A DNA stretch of 64,000 nucleotides from assembly GCA_039654915.1 (NCBI GenBank), contig CM077595.1, positions 87,833,501-87,897,500 on the forward strand, in the 5' to 3' direction. Below, piece after piece: positions 1 to 11,259 of this stretch. Below the pieces are notes generated by a model, which had not been told where the DNA came from, searched no databases, and worked only from the letters and a program-made list of their open reading frames with translations. The DNA is from Aquilaria yunnanensis (lineage: Eukaryota > Streptophyta > Magnoliopsida > Malvales > Thymelaeaceae). A program made the translations under genes and the position numbers. Positions within the stretch are counted from its first letter, which is position 1. Each line of letters opens with the position of its first letter.

Positions 1-1215
1 GCTTATTAGCTTATAGAATTTCATTTGATGTACAAGTCAATTGAAAAATTAAAAATATTAATTAATAATAGTGTATTAAATAGCTCATTATTTAATATTT
101 CACAGCCAATTTTATAATACTTCATTGTATATATATTTCATTGTATTTTATGGATTCCATTATAAGACGATATAATCTTTTTCATATTAATTTTTCATGC
201 TTTTATAAAAGCTTGGAAGAATAAACTACAAAATTTTACAAAATGTGCCATAAGTATACTACATTAAGGATATTTATATCGGCAATAACAATGTAATAAT
301 GATGATTTCACTTATGAAAAAAAAATGGATTTATAAACTAATGAATATATAGATATATAGGAAGATTAATTAATTATAAAATTGTGTGGTAGTATAATCA
401 AGCCATCGGCATTTGCATCGGGATTGAGGTCATTCAGCTCCATGCTTTCTCGCCAAAACATGATTCTGCTGTTGCTTGGGAGGAGGTTTTTATTCTGCTC
501 CTTGTTGGGAATTCTCCATTTCCATAAGCATTTTATGTTTTTAATTTTTTAATCATGGTTAGTGTTTTCACTTAAAAGTCTATATTTTTTTATTGAAAAG
601 TATGAAAACTGTTTCTTCTTCTTCACTCTTAGGGAGGAAAGAGAAAAGAAAATGCAGTGAGTTTGTTAAAGGACAACGGCACTAATAGAGAATATTCAGG
701 GTTTTAGGGGTGAGTTGCAAACAACTAAGAACCTGGTGACTTAAATATAAAAGTTATGAAGTTAGATGTCTAATTTAGATTGCTTTTTGCCCCTTTATTT
801 TTAACGTCCGTTTTTTGCCACATTGGATTTCCATCACGTTTTCCGTCTATATAACTAACTTAGATCACGTTTTTTAAGATATAAGATTTAAATAGAAAGT
901 CATGAAGATATATGACTTATTTAAAACAGTTACAAAAGTTATAGAACTTTTTTTTACCTTTCCTTGACAAATATTTGTTGCAAACATTGAGCACCGGCTA
1001 ATTCAGATTAAGCTACATAAGATTTTGTTAAGGGGAAGCTCCCAAAACTTGTTTCTCCATTAATTCATAAAACTCGAGTTTGAGACTTCACTTAAGGGAA
1101 GTTCATTTCAACTCCACTTCTCATATGTTTGATAAATAATATAAACAATTATAAGTAACTTTTTTAATAAGGGAAAAAAGAGCACTTTTGCCACTCATGT
1201 TTGTATGATTATTAT
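1..1215. other. AT-rich intergenic region with one possible exon remnant
   Basis: Mostly AT-rich DNA without recognisable genes. On the minus strand, about 369-540 stays open for some 57 codons with a more gene-like composition than its surroundings, including the stretch ELNDLNPDANADGL. I see no start codon, splice sites or family match, so it may be an orphan last exon or chance. The rest shows nothing I can assign. Confidence 0.4.
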
Positions 1216-1218
1216 ACC

Positions 1219-2588
1219 CACTACAACAAAATAGTTTTTTAGTGACATTTTACTAGTATCATTTTTTATAAATGTTACTAAACACAATTAATAAATAATT
1301 AAAATGACATTTAATATAAACATCATTTTAACTTGGGATTTTTGTAATATTTCTTGGATAATTTGTTCAAATGTAATTAAAAGGTGAATTCGTTAAATTT
1401 TAGAAATCTAAGTGTCTTTAAGCATTTTTTTTTTTTATACAGACTTTTAAATATTTTCCCCAGATATAAATATTGTTATGTTCAAAGCATTCCAATAAAT
1501 CGAATTAGCCACCTTTTGTATGAAATACATATTTTCTTTGTCCCAAATTCTTTGCAATAGTTCAATTTGTGAACTTAAATTTAACTTAATATTTTCTAAA
1601 AAAATTAAAATAAATTATATTTAGAAACTAAAATTTTTTTACGTTTTATACATAATTTTTTAAAAAATTTTAACAAATATTAATAAAAATAAATTTAAAT
1701 GAAATTTAAGTTAAAAACTTGAAATGCATTAAAGAACTTTGGACGGAGGTTATTTTCAATTTTTTAATATTTCAAACAAAAATATAACTATGTAACAAAT
1801 TGTCTTTAATTTTATTTTGATCAAATATAATTAATTTTATTATTATTTTTAATAAAATATTTTTAATAATTATTTAAATACATCCACACACCCCACTAGC
1901 TACTTAAATCACGTCCAAAACTTAGAAACAAGAAAACAAGTAAAAAAGCTACGGTTATGGCGCCCACATTCTTGCCATTTTTTCAATTACTAATTAGTGA
2001 TTACAACCTTTTTAACACTATTTCGGTTCTCTGCCGTACAGTTTCTCTTAAATTTTGGTTGGCTTTTATAAATTAAAATCAGAAGTTTGTGCGAAAAAAG
2101 AAGAAGTGGTGAGATGGCAAGCATAGTGAAACTTTTGTGGGAGGTCTCAGGTTCAATTCTTTGATTTAATTAACAAATTCGATACTTCTACTTAATTTAG
2201 TTAATTTGAAAAATACTGTTAAATTACATTAAAAAAATATGAAAATCAAACAAATAAGTACTAATGGAGGACATTTGGATTCGATCGTCTGGGTTAGTGT
2301 GTATACAATAAAGGATATAAACGCCGATCTTGTCCCACGTATGTTATATAATTTAATTAATCTTACAATATTGCATTATTTCTTATAATTATATAATATA
2401 ATATTTTAAAATGTATAAAAATAGGGTAGCAACGTTTATTTGAAATGTCACTTCAACTTTAAGTGACACTGGATATAGTAACATATATATGACATTTATA
2501 AAAAATGTTATAACAATTCTATTGTGACATTTTTTTAAGTTACTGTGACATATAACAAATGTATTTGTAGGTCTTTTTTATTGTAGTG
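1219..2588. mobile_element. Non-autonomous CACTA (En/Spm-type) DNA transposon
   Basis: The left end reads CACTACAACAAAA and the right end is its complement-like TTTTATTGTAGTG, the standard CACTA terminal motif. The trinucleotide ACC lies directly outside both ends (1216-1218 and 2589-2591), matching the 3-bp target duplication of this superfamily. Short copies of a GTGACAT-like motif recur near both ends, as expected for subterminal repeats. No transposase frame is present, so it would depend on an enzyme supplied elsewhere. Inside it, about 1530-1755 resembles a decayed Stowaway-like MITE (a TTTGTCCCAAATTCTTTG-like left side and a TTTGGACGGAGG right side). A stretch near 2106-2165 carries a GGTTCAATTC box and may be a SINE remnant. 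The classification is firm; the nested calls are weak. Confidence 0.85.
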
Positions 2589-2591
2589 ACC

Positions 2592-4425
2592 CTTTGTGCT
2601 CATGCCGGCTTATGGGTCACATTCACACTACTGACAACTTAATAATTTATCCTCATATAACTACAAAATATGAAAATCACAAAAGTCTTCTCATTCTAGT
2701 TCTCTCTGTTCTCTTGACCTATCCTCTCTCTTAAACCGTCATATATTGTCTCTTTACAAAATTAGTTTTTCTCTCACATTGAAATTCTGCAATAACATGT
2801 TTTTTTTATAGAGCACACACAAATTCAAATCATATAAAAATAGCAAGATTAAATCCTAAACAAATTATAGGAAGTCAAAATTGTTAAACTTATTATATTT
2901 GAGCCTACAAACCCAACAATTAATATATACGTGTAATGGTGTAAGTGAAATGTTTCAATTAGATATATGTACGTATATATATGGGCAGTTACTTGTAAGT
3001 TGTAATCCTACGCTGATGGACTAATTGTTTGTAAGTTTGTTTGGAATCCCACCACCGAGAAAAAGATTTGGTCGATGCAGGCAAAGCTGATGCAAATATG
3101 TGCCTGTGTATTGGTTCCAATAAAAAAAATCAAAGTAGATTGTGATGAACTCTGATTGATTCATATAAAAACGAAAAAGAAAAGAAATGATTCAAGCAGC
3201 TTGTTTTTCCAAGCATCAGTAAGATTGATTGGTAAGGATTTTTTTTTTAATATTTGAAGTAAAGTCTCGGGATTATGAATGGAGAAATAACAAAAAATAA
3301 AAATGAAGAAGTACGTTTTAAGAGAGCTTCTGCTTAAAGAGCTCATTCGACTCAACTTTAAACTAATTGCAGCATAATATAACATATTAAAGGTTTTGGA
3401 TAAAAAATTGAAAACAAAAAATAAAGTAGCTTTGTTGACACATACCGTTGTCTTAATCCCAATGAAATAGTGTCCTTGGTGACGATATATATACAAAGGG
3501 ATGGTGGAGAACAAGTTTTCTGCGATGCCGATCCCACATTCCAGATAACTATGGAAAAGAATACATGGAAGTGCTATATGAGGTTAGGCTTGCGCAACTT
3601 TATTTCCATTAGTTTTTCAGTCACATACGAATCCGAAAAGCAAACAACCTTTTTCCCGAAATTATAACCCACTTTGAGATTAGAAAATTGACCCAGCCTT
3701 TAAATATCATTTAGACTACGTTTTGTTTTAAAAAAAAAGGAAAATCAGTATGCCCAAGATTTTAATGCCATATATATATATATATGATACTCTTGGTATA
3801 CCATGTGTATCATTATCAATTTCCCAAATAAGTTGTGTCGAAATTCGCATAAATCTACGTACTTAAATTTTATGCCAAGTGTTACGGTAAATTTTATAAA
3901 AAGAGAAAAATAGTGGGGAGTACTGTAATTCCCCATAATTTTTCATGTCATAATCTGTCATATGGTGATGCATGTTAATTAATGTTGGCTTAATTTATAA
4001 ATAATATTAGTGTTTAATGTTAGAAGTTGGGAAAACCATCTAGCTAATTGAAACTTTTAGTGTTAAGGTCTAGAAAAATTCCCACAACTGTTAATAATTT
4101 ATTCTAATAATATCTAACGTTGATTTTAAACGTCATTTCCAAACGAAGTCATCATCTCATCTAAATACATTATAGCAAGCCGGGCGTGCACGACGCCTAA
4201 GGAGAGATCACTAGGGTGATATATATATAAGCCCAACCTATATAAATAATTACTCAAAGATCAGATAATCATTATGGCTATGTATTTTTTTACAAAGCGA
4301 AAAACTCACTAATTATATACACACACGCACAAACACGCACACATATAACTGTAACTAAGAGCACGCTTCATCATGTCTTTAGAGCATAAAGTCTGAGACA
4401 GTTTAGCTGCATGTACATGCTATAT
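2592..4425. other. AT-rich intergenic region
   Basis: Short open frames occur on both strands but none shows a domain, splice signals or codon bias. Short TA runs lie near 3770 and 4220. I see no gene. Confidence 0.5.
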
Positions 4426-4429
4426 ATAT

Positions 4430-4668
4430 TGCTTATCCGTTTCATATTAGTTGATCATTTTATCTTTTTAATTAAAGTTTAATTTAAATATATTCATATT
4501 AATATATATTAAAAAAATTAAAAATAATATTTACAAACTATAATATTTAAAGTTTCATTTTCATATAAAAAGTTCACATTTTATTATAAAATTTTAAAAA
4601 AATAAAATTATAAATTAATTATTATAAATAATAAAAGAGTTAGCTTTTGTGGAACAGGGAGAGTATAT
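4430..4668. mobile_element. Possible Stowaway/Mariner-like MITE
   Basis: The left side (ATCCGTTTCATATTAGTTGATC) and the right side (TTTTGTGGAACAGGGAGAGTA) are degenerate, inverted versions of the Stowaway terminus, which usually reads like CTCCCTCCGTTCCA. The roughly 240-bp interior is almost pure A+T, as in such MITEs. The ends are eroded, so the boundaries are approximate. Confidence 0.5.
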
Positions 4669-5417
4669 TATAAAGCCAGATCATTTCTTCACGATCGAGA
4701 CATTGAATTTAAAAACTTGATTAGTCTTTCGACCTTCTTCCTAGTATAGTATAGTACACATGGAAGAGGCCAGGGGCAAGTGAGCATATATATATATATA
4801 TATATAATTCAAGTGCTTTGACTAGTCTTTGGAATTAAATGGACACCATAGGGGTTTGGGAGCCATGAAAACAATAAACCACATTAAAAAGGAAAAGTTA
4901 GAAGGAATCCTAGAAGGGAAGATTAGCAACTCGTACACATCACTTATAAGAGAAATGCGAAAAACTAATCAAACGAGCAACCGAATTATTGGTCATAATT
5001 ATTTTGATCATAACCTAGTTGCTAAAAAGGCATTTAGCGACTGATTTCAATCACCAATTAGTCGTTAAGCCGATTGCCTAGACATTGGCAGCCAAAGTTT
5101 TAGCAATGAACGGTTTAATTACCAGTCAGTTATCAAAAAGTAAATATTGACTAACTAGTGACCAATTCAAAGGTCAGTTTTTCTTATTTCTCTTGTAGTA
5201 TATTGGTCATGATAAGAAGAAATGTAATTATATAAGATCACCAATCAATTACATATGAAACTGATATGTAAAGTTAAGAGATTCTCATCATCACTAATTA
5301 ACAGAAATTAATTCCCTTGATTAATTTGGAAGGAGGATATCGCATCCCGGAATATATTACTTCCACTCCATATCAAATTGGACGGTCTAGATGGCTCCTA
5401 AACCCCTTGATCACGCC

Positions 5418-5424
5418 TATAAAA
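5418..5424 (+). promoter_or_regulatory. TATA box of the first microRNA gene
   Basis: A strong TATAAAA element in the context GCCTATAAAAGGAG lies about 220 bp upstream of the miRNA* arm. Plant MIR genes are transcribed by RNA polymerase II, so transcription would be expected to start near 5450. Confidence 0.6.
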
Positions 5425-5629
5425 GGAGTCGAGATGACACCAAAGCTCCACAAGACAAACATGGATCGATCTCATAAACTTCCACATAACTATACATACA
5501 AATATATATATAGTGTTTTTTTGTTAATTTCTCTTCTTCTCTTCTGTTCATATATTTATGATCAATTTCGTTCCGTGCGTGAGTTATGTATAGACATTGA
5601 GATGTGTTGGTTTTAATTTTAGGGTTGGA

Positions 5630-5830
5630 ATTTAATAGGAGCTCTCTTTGCTCCAATTCTAAGGGGAAGTGATGGTAGAGGACGGCTGCTGGTTCATGGT
5701 TACCTCTGAGAGCGCACGATAGTGCATCGGCGGTGCGCAGTTTAAGGGTTTGCATGAATCGGGAGACGTACTTACCTTGATCCTTTTGGCATTGGAGTGA
5801 AGGGAGCTCCAATCCCTCATTCAATTTCCC
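5630..5830 (+). ncRNA. MIR159: MIR159/miR319-type microRNA precursor, copy 1
   Basis: The 3' arm at 5791-5811 (ATTGGAGTGAAGGGAGCTCC plus A) carries the invariant TGAAGGGAGCTC core of the miR159/miR319 family. The 5' arm at about 5638-5658 begins GGAGCTCTCTTTGCTCCAAT and pairs with it almost fully, with G:U pairs. The arms are about 130 nt apart, and the intervening sequence itself pairs (CTGGTTCATGGTTACC against a later TTTGCATGAATCGG). Such an unusually long stem is typical of MIR159/319 and is cropped from the loop side. The predicted target class is GAMYB transcripts (miR159) or TCP transcripts (miR319). The 5' bases resemble miR159 more than miR319. The exact mature register is inferred from family alignment. 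Confidence 0.85.
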
Positions 5831-5835
5831 TCTTA

Positions 5836-6386
5836 ATTATTCTCTTTTTTCCCTTCTCTCTTCAATTAGTTTTTTTTTTAATTTATTGACCTTTGCCATG
5901 GTTCAATTCATATATATGTGCATACAAATATAATTGTTTATATTTAAAAAAAAAAAGACTCGAATTAATGTTGTGCGAGTTTTATATATTCATTTTATTG
6001 GGATTTAGATGCATATTTCTTGAAATGATTTGTTTCCCCGAAATTAATATCTAATTTACTTAGTGAATCGTTCGAGGAAATAAAGATTATATGGTATGTG
6101 GTAGAGATCCGGTCGTTTAAATTCAATATATCCTCACAGAAAAAAAAAAAAAACCAATACTTCGTTTTCTTTTTAGTAGTTTTATCGAATGTACTTACAG
6201 AATCCGTGACTGCTGTGCTGCCGTAGGTGAGCTCATTTCTTGGTTATGTTTGCTTCGTAAGATCGCGCCGGAGATTGCTCGGGAAGGAGGAAGAGTAACT
6301 TTGTTACTACAAAATTTGGATTCATTTTCCTAGCTAGTTATTCAATTTCAGGTATATTACAATTCAATTTAATTTGATTATGTTTA
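5836..6386. other. Intergenic DNA between the first MIR gene and a long-TIR element
   Basis: This stretch is AT-rich, with an A-run near 6140 and no convincing frame or splice signals. It may hold the 3' part of the primary microRNA transcript. Confidence 0.4.
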
Positions 6387-7784
6387 GGGGAACGTATTGG
6401 CATTTAAATTTGGGGTAAAAATCATTTGAAATTCCTAAGACATTTTTATGTTGTTTTAAACAGGTCTCTAATTTTCATTTTATCTTCTTAAAGTACTTAA
6501 TATGCTAAATTTTTTTTGTCACTTTTTATTGTTTACTTTGATAGATTTTTTTTTGACAAATGTTAACTCCAATTCATACATTTTCTTCCTCCTACTAAAG
6601 GCATCCCCAACCCAATTAATCACGCAGATGCACCATCACCATCACTCTCACTATCAAATCTGACAACCTTTGCCGCTGCCAACATTGCACCCACCGCCCC
6701 CCCCCCCCCCCCCTTCCTCCTCACTTGTGTTTTTACTCTCCCGATTGCTTCCAAAATCCTAACTCTGCTGCCTCATGCTAATTTGATCTTGCCACCTCCT
6801 CCTAATCGTTCAAATTAAAATCAGATCTTGCTGCCTTCTAACTTCCTTTAATCTCGATGTTGCTGCCAAAGTTGTATATCTAAACCTTTTCAATGTTTGA
6901 AGCGATTTCCTCGCCATGCTTGAGGATCTTGACTTGACTTATCACGAGGTTCTTACTGTTGGGCCTGGAGTAACCCACTAGAGGAGAGATACATTCTTTT
7001 TGGGAGCAACAAGAAGAACCAAAGGCAATATGTTGCTATACCTAAGAAAGGAGATTTCAGCCTGGAGTGGGGAAGAGGCAGATCAGTTTAGCTACTAAAA
7101 ATAGCTCATCTTTGCCAATTTCTTTGACATTGCTTAAATCGACAAATTAAGCTCCATGCTTGTGCTCTAGCTTTGATCTTTGTACATCTTATGATTGATT
7201 TGAGTGCAAGGAATTTTTTCTTTCAATTTTCAAGTGTTTGTCACAGTTTGTTTTTGTCTCTTTCATTAAATCCGGCACTTTGGGGGGGGGGGGGGGGGAG
7301 TTCACTTAACTTCAAATCCAATTGGGGTAATTAGGTTGGATAAGAATCAAATCTGGACTTGATGAGGGAGCAGAAGGAGAAAAAGAGTAGAGAGAAGAGG
7401 AACGTGAAAGGGTTGGTGAAGAAATGGGAAGTAACATGACAAAAGATTTGGGAGGTGATGCAAATGTGGGTGAAGCAGAGAAGATCAGTCATGGTAGCGA
7501 TGGGGGTGGTCATATCCGAGAGGGAAAGTGGTGCATTTGCATGAACGACTGGAATAAGGTGCTTTTAGAGAGAGGACGAAAATGTATGGACCAAGGTTGG
7601 CATTTACCACTTAAATTTCATCAAAGTTAACTATGAAAATGATGGAAGAATCACAACTGAGACAAAATTTGTCACATAGAGGACTTTGAAAGAACAAAAT
7701 AAAAGAAACCCGTTTAGGACAATATGAAAAAATTATGGACCACAAATAAATTTTACCTTTTAAATTTACCACCAACAAGGCCCC
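6387..7784. mobile_element. Long-TIR (Mutator-like) element with symmetric C17 and G17 runs
   Basis: About 210 bp at the left end is repeated in inverted orientation at the right end with moderate divergence. For example, CATACATTTTCTTCCTCCT near 6577 matches the complement of the sequence near 7590, and the outer ends share GGGG followed by TAAA-rich tracts. Long terminal inverted repeats with a non-coding interior are typical of non-autonomous MULEs. A run of 17 C (6697-6713) and a run of 17 G (7282-7298) lie roughly symmetrically inside. No transposase is seen. A clean 9-bp duplication could not be found, so the ends are approximate. Confidence 0.6.
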
Positions 7785-7819
7785 TGGAATTTAGTATTCA
7801 ATAAATTATTAATTTGAGT

Positions 7820-8430
7820 TGCCTAAACTTACACGTGTGTCATGGTTATCTATAATTTCATGATACTTAAATGAGTTTTGATGGAATCACAATCAATATG
7901 TAATACATATAACACGTACTTCAAAGTTTGTTTGAGGAACAACTTATATATGTGTATCACGGTCATCCATGACCTGATGATGAGACTTAATTTAGAGCCT
8001 TTGGCATCTAACTGAATCATGATCAGAAATATATATAACATGTACTTAATGTTTATTTAAGTAAAAACTTACACGTGTGCTACAGTTATCCATAATCTGA
8101 CTAAAACTTAAATGAGTTTTTGATGAAATCACAAATAATATGCCTGTAAGACACATAACATGTACTTACATCTATTTAAGAAAAAATTACTCATGTAACA
8201 TTAAACCATGACATCATGAGACTTAAACGAGTTTAGTATCTAATTAAATCATGACCTAAAATACACATAGCATGTATTTAAAGTCTGCCTAAGTAATAAC
8301 TTACATGGTGTATCATGGTCATCCATGACATGATGAGACTTAAATCTGCTGTTGCCTTCGAATTGAATCATGATCTGAAATATATATATATATATATATA
8401 TATAACATGTACTTGATGTTTGTAAGTATA
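7820..8430. repeat. Degenerate tandem repeat, about 110-130 bp unit, five copies
   Basis: Anchors of the type AACTTACACGTGTG recur near 7827, 7937, 8066, 8187 and 8299. Each is followed by a CATGGTTATCCATAA-like block, GAGACTTAAATGAG, and AACATGTACTT. Spacing varies from 110 to 129 bp. A TA dinucleotide run (about 8378-8403) lies at the right edge. The short open frames here come from the repeat and are not genes. Confidence 0.7.
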
Positions 8431-8559
8431 CAAATAACATGAAATTGTTGGAAGTAACAATGCGAGCAACATGTTTGTTGATGTAACAATGCAAAGCAAC
8501 ATGTTTGTTGATCTCGTGAAATTTGCACTTATTTGAGCTTGCAGGCTTAGCTTATTCAC

Positions 8560-9060
8560 CTTTCAAACACATAAATCATGTCTTGTGTGTGTGTGTGTGT
8601 TAACGTTTAACTTTTCTAGCTATTGACCCAGATCTTTCACACAAACTGAAACTGGTATATATTGAGGACGAGGTAATTTGACTAACTCTGGGATCCAGAA
8701 GATTCAAGAGTTGTCGTTTCACATATACTCCTACATGGTTAATGTGGACCAAGTGGTGGTCACAGTTAGTCTCTCCTTTTCTCCTTGTTTTTCTTTTTCG
8801 GTTTTGTTTTCTTGAAAGAGGAAAATTAATGAAGAAAGAGCAATTGACCGCCACTCGAGGCGCTGTTAATTTCCCAAAACCAGCACGTAGAAATTTAAAT
8901 ATGAATTTTGTCAGAAATAATTAAATGAATTAATTGGCGTCCACCGGCCTTCCTCAACAAAAGAGTAAGGAAATCTAGCCCCTTAGATCTGCTCACCCTC
9001 CCCATTTAATGCCCATTAATTCAATTTCGTCGCTAGCCAGCGTTTCTCTTCCTCCCCCAC
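8560..9060 (+). other. Upstream region of the second microRNA gene
   Basis: There is a TG dinucleotide run near 8583-8600, then increasingly promoter-like sequence. No coding sequence was recognised. Confidence 0.35.
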
Positions 9061-9062
9061 AC

Positions 9063-9070
9063 TATATATA
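9063..9070 (+). promoter_or_regulatory. TATA box of the second microRNA gene
   Basis: ACTATATATATCT follows a pyrimidine-rich stretch and precedes a CTCTCTAGGG leader, as in plant polymerase II promoters. It lies about 280 bp upstream of the miRNA* arm. Confidence 0.5.
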
Positions 9071-9197
9071 TCTACTCATTCTCTCTAGGGTTCTCATCTT
9101 CTTCTCTGTACAGACTTTCACCAACAACAATCCTCCATTTTTTGTTTTGAAGCAGTCTGTGATCAAACTAGTTCTGATTAATTTCATCGTTTGCTAG

Positions 9198-9213
9198 CCC
9201 TAAACCCTAAACC
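9198..9213 (+). promoter_or_regulatory. Double telo-box in the MIR leader
   Basis: CCCTAAACCCTAAACC contains two plant telomere-type repeats. Single telo-boxes (AAACCCTAA) are known cis elements bound by telomere-repeat-binding factors in plant promoters and leaders. Here the motif lies between the TATA box and the hairpin. Its function at this site is inference. Confidence 0.4.
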
Positions 9214-9329
9214 AAGGGAAGATAGATCTTGGTTGGGTATCTTTGTTTTGAATATATTTATAAAGAGACTGAGAGAGAGCATTACTCATTTTTTCTGAAA
9301 TCTAAGCATTGAAATCTGTATCTGTGTAG

Positions 9330-9535
9330 CTGGAATATTAATTAAGGAGCTCCCTTTGGTTCAAAACGAAGAGAGAAAGGTGGCGCAACACGGCTGCTGG
9401 GTCATGGATGCCTCTGGGCTGCCAGTGTTCTGGTGTTCCTCGGCGCAGCCTGAGGGTCTGCATGCCCCAGGAGACGAGTTCGTCTTCTTCTTTCTTTCCT
9501 TGGATTGAAGGGAGCTCCTGTTCTCTTGTTCGTTT
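9330..9535 (+). ncRNA. MIR159: MIR159 microRNA precursor, copy 2
   Basis: The 3' arm at 9499-9519 (CTTGGATTGAAGGGAGCTCC plus T) differs from the classic miR159 only at its ends. The 5' arm starting at 9346 (GGAGCTCCCTTTGGTTCAAA) pairs with it. The loop-proximal part also pairs: CTGCTGGGTCATGGATGCC at about 9400 against the complement of GCATGCCCCAGGAG at about 9460. This gives the long stem characteristic of MIR159. Upper-stem similarity to the precursor at 5630 marks the two as duplicates about 3.7 kb apart in the same orientation. The expected role is cleavage of GAMYB-class transcripts. A TA run follows at about 9584-9614. Confidence 0.9.
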
Positions 9536-9583
9536 TCTTTTTCATCTCCATCCATCTTGCTCACTATTTCTTTTAGTTGATTG

Positions 9584-9617
<34 letters not shown>

Positions 9618-9619
9618 CT

Positions 9620-11259
9620 TTTTGCTTTTTTTTATTCATCTGTTTATTTGCAGGTAGCAAGAAAGATGGATTAATTTGACAAATTGATAAAATTTTATTG
9701 TAAGGAGTAGTGTGATTCAGATATATATGTTCTAGGTGACTGATACATAATGTATGAATTAATGCTAGTGTTTTTTGTTGAATCTGCATCTTATGGCAGT
9801 AGTGCATAGTTATATCCAAATTAAACTCGTTTTCTCCTGCGCTTGAAATGAACCATTTGCCAGCGGTTTATTGTAGTGTAGGATGAAGAGGACTGGAAAT
9901 AGGTAATGGGAGAATCAGATTAATATTGCTAGGGGCAGGGCAGGGTTGGGTGGAGTTCAATTAGGGACACGGCAAAGGACGGGAGCTTGGATTGAAGCAA
10001 TTGAGGTCCCCCGATTGGCGTCAGTAATCGATGGTCTTGGTCTGGGCACGGCCTGCGAAGACCACGGCGTTGTGTTGGCATTTGCCTTTTTCTTAAAAAA
10101 TATTTTGTTCCAAGTTTTCTTTTTGCCCTTCTGTTTCTTACATGATGATCCTGTCCCTGTTAATGGGTCTGTATATTGATTGGAGACAAGAGAGGAGCCA
10201 GAAAAAATTGTAAATGGGGCAATGATTATTTTTTTATAATATATAAATGTAAATTTTAAAATTTATGGGTTAAATTATAAATTTTATTGAAAATATAATA
10301 CTAAATATGTAATTTTTTTAAAATTCAGTGGGACAATTGCCCTATCTCACGTGAACGTGGCTCAGCCACTGATTGGAGAAGCTTTTCTAGTCCCAGACCT
10401 TTGATCGTTTTGCACGTTCAACCACCATATCGTTTTTTTTTTCTCAATTAAGTATGCAATTTTAGATAAATAATCCCCATATATGCACTTTATTTCATTG
10501 TTAATAAATATTCGCGTACTAACCGGATTATTTTATATCTTCATTAAATGTGTAAACTTACCAAATGAGCTGAAATTGTCCACTTGCAATTTACTGAATT
10601 TGCTGTTTGGCTTACGTACAATTAATGTTGATTAACTAGATGAGTATGGATAAAGTTTAGAGAGAAACTTTTTTGTAGACCAGACTTATATGGTGCGTCA
10701 TTCTTGAAAAATATAATAATTGTCATTTTGATTCCGTTTCTTAAAAAAGTAAGCAATCATGTCCTTATGAAATATAATAGATTTTTCTTGTTCCGCAACC
10801 TAGGGCAAATTATTTGGTTGGGTAGCATAGCTGATATTTTAATTTTAGGGGAAGCTGGGCAATGGATCGAATGTCAACATCCATCTTTTCATTTTTTTTA
10901 AAAAATTTTATTTTCTTGTTCTTCTCTTATTCTTCTATTTCTTTCTTTATTTATTTTCATTTTTTTTCTTTATTTTTTTCTTTGTTTAGTTTTGTTGTAT
11001 ATTTACCTTTTCCATTTTTATTTTCTCATCTTTTTCCAGTTTCCCCTTAATCTTTTTCTTATTTTAGTATTATTTCAAGTTTTGTCTATTGTTTTATTTC
11101 ATGTTTTACTCCTTATTTTCTTAAAATATTTTTTTTCACCTTTTTTTACTCAGATTATGATATTATTCTTATTTCTTCCTGTTCTTTTATGTCATATGTC
11201 TACCTTTTTCCTTTTTTTTATTCTCTACTGTTTGTTCTTTTGTTTCTTCGTGCTTATTA
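9620..11259. other. Intergenic DNA downstream of the MIR pair
   Basis: The region is AT-rich. Around 9930-10080 there is a short, more GC-balanced stretch with an open frame of about 77 codons that matches nothing I recognise. Near 10330-10370 a block reading CACGTGAACGTGGCTCAGCC resembles dispersed plant repeats. From about 10880 on, the plus strand is nearly pure T/C. No gene is supported. Confidence 0.4.

Noticed and set aside
9946..10179. 77-codon plus-strand frame after the second MIR gene
   Set aside because: No domain, no splice support and a poor match to coding composition; it could be part of a non-coding primary transcript.
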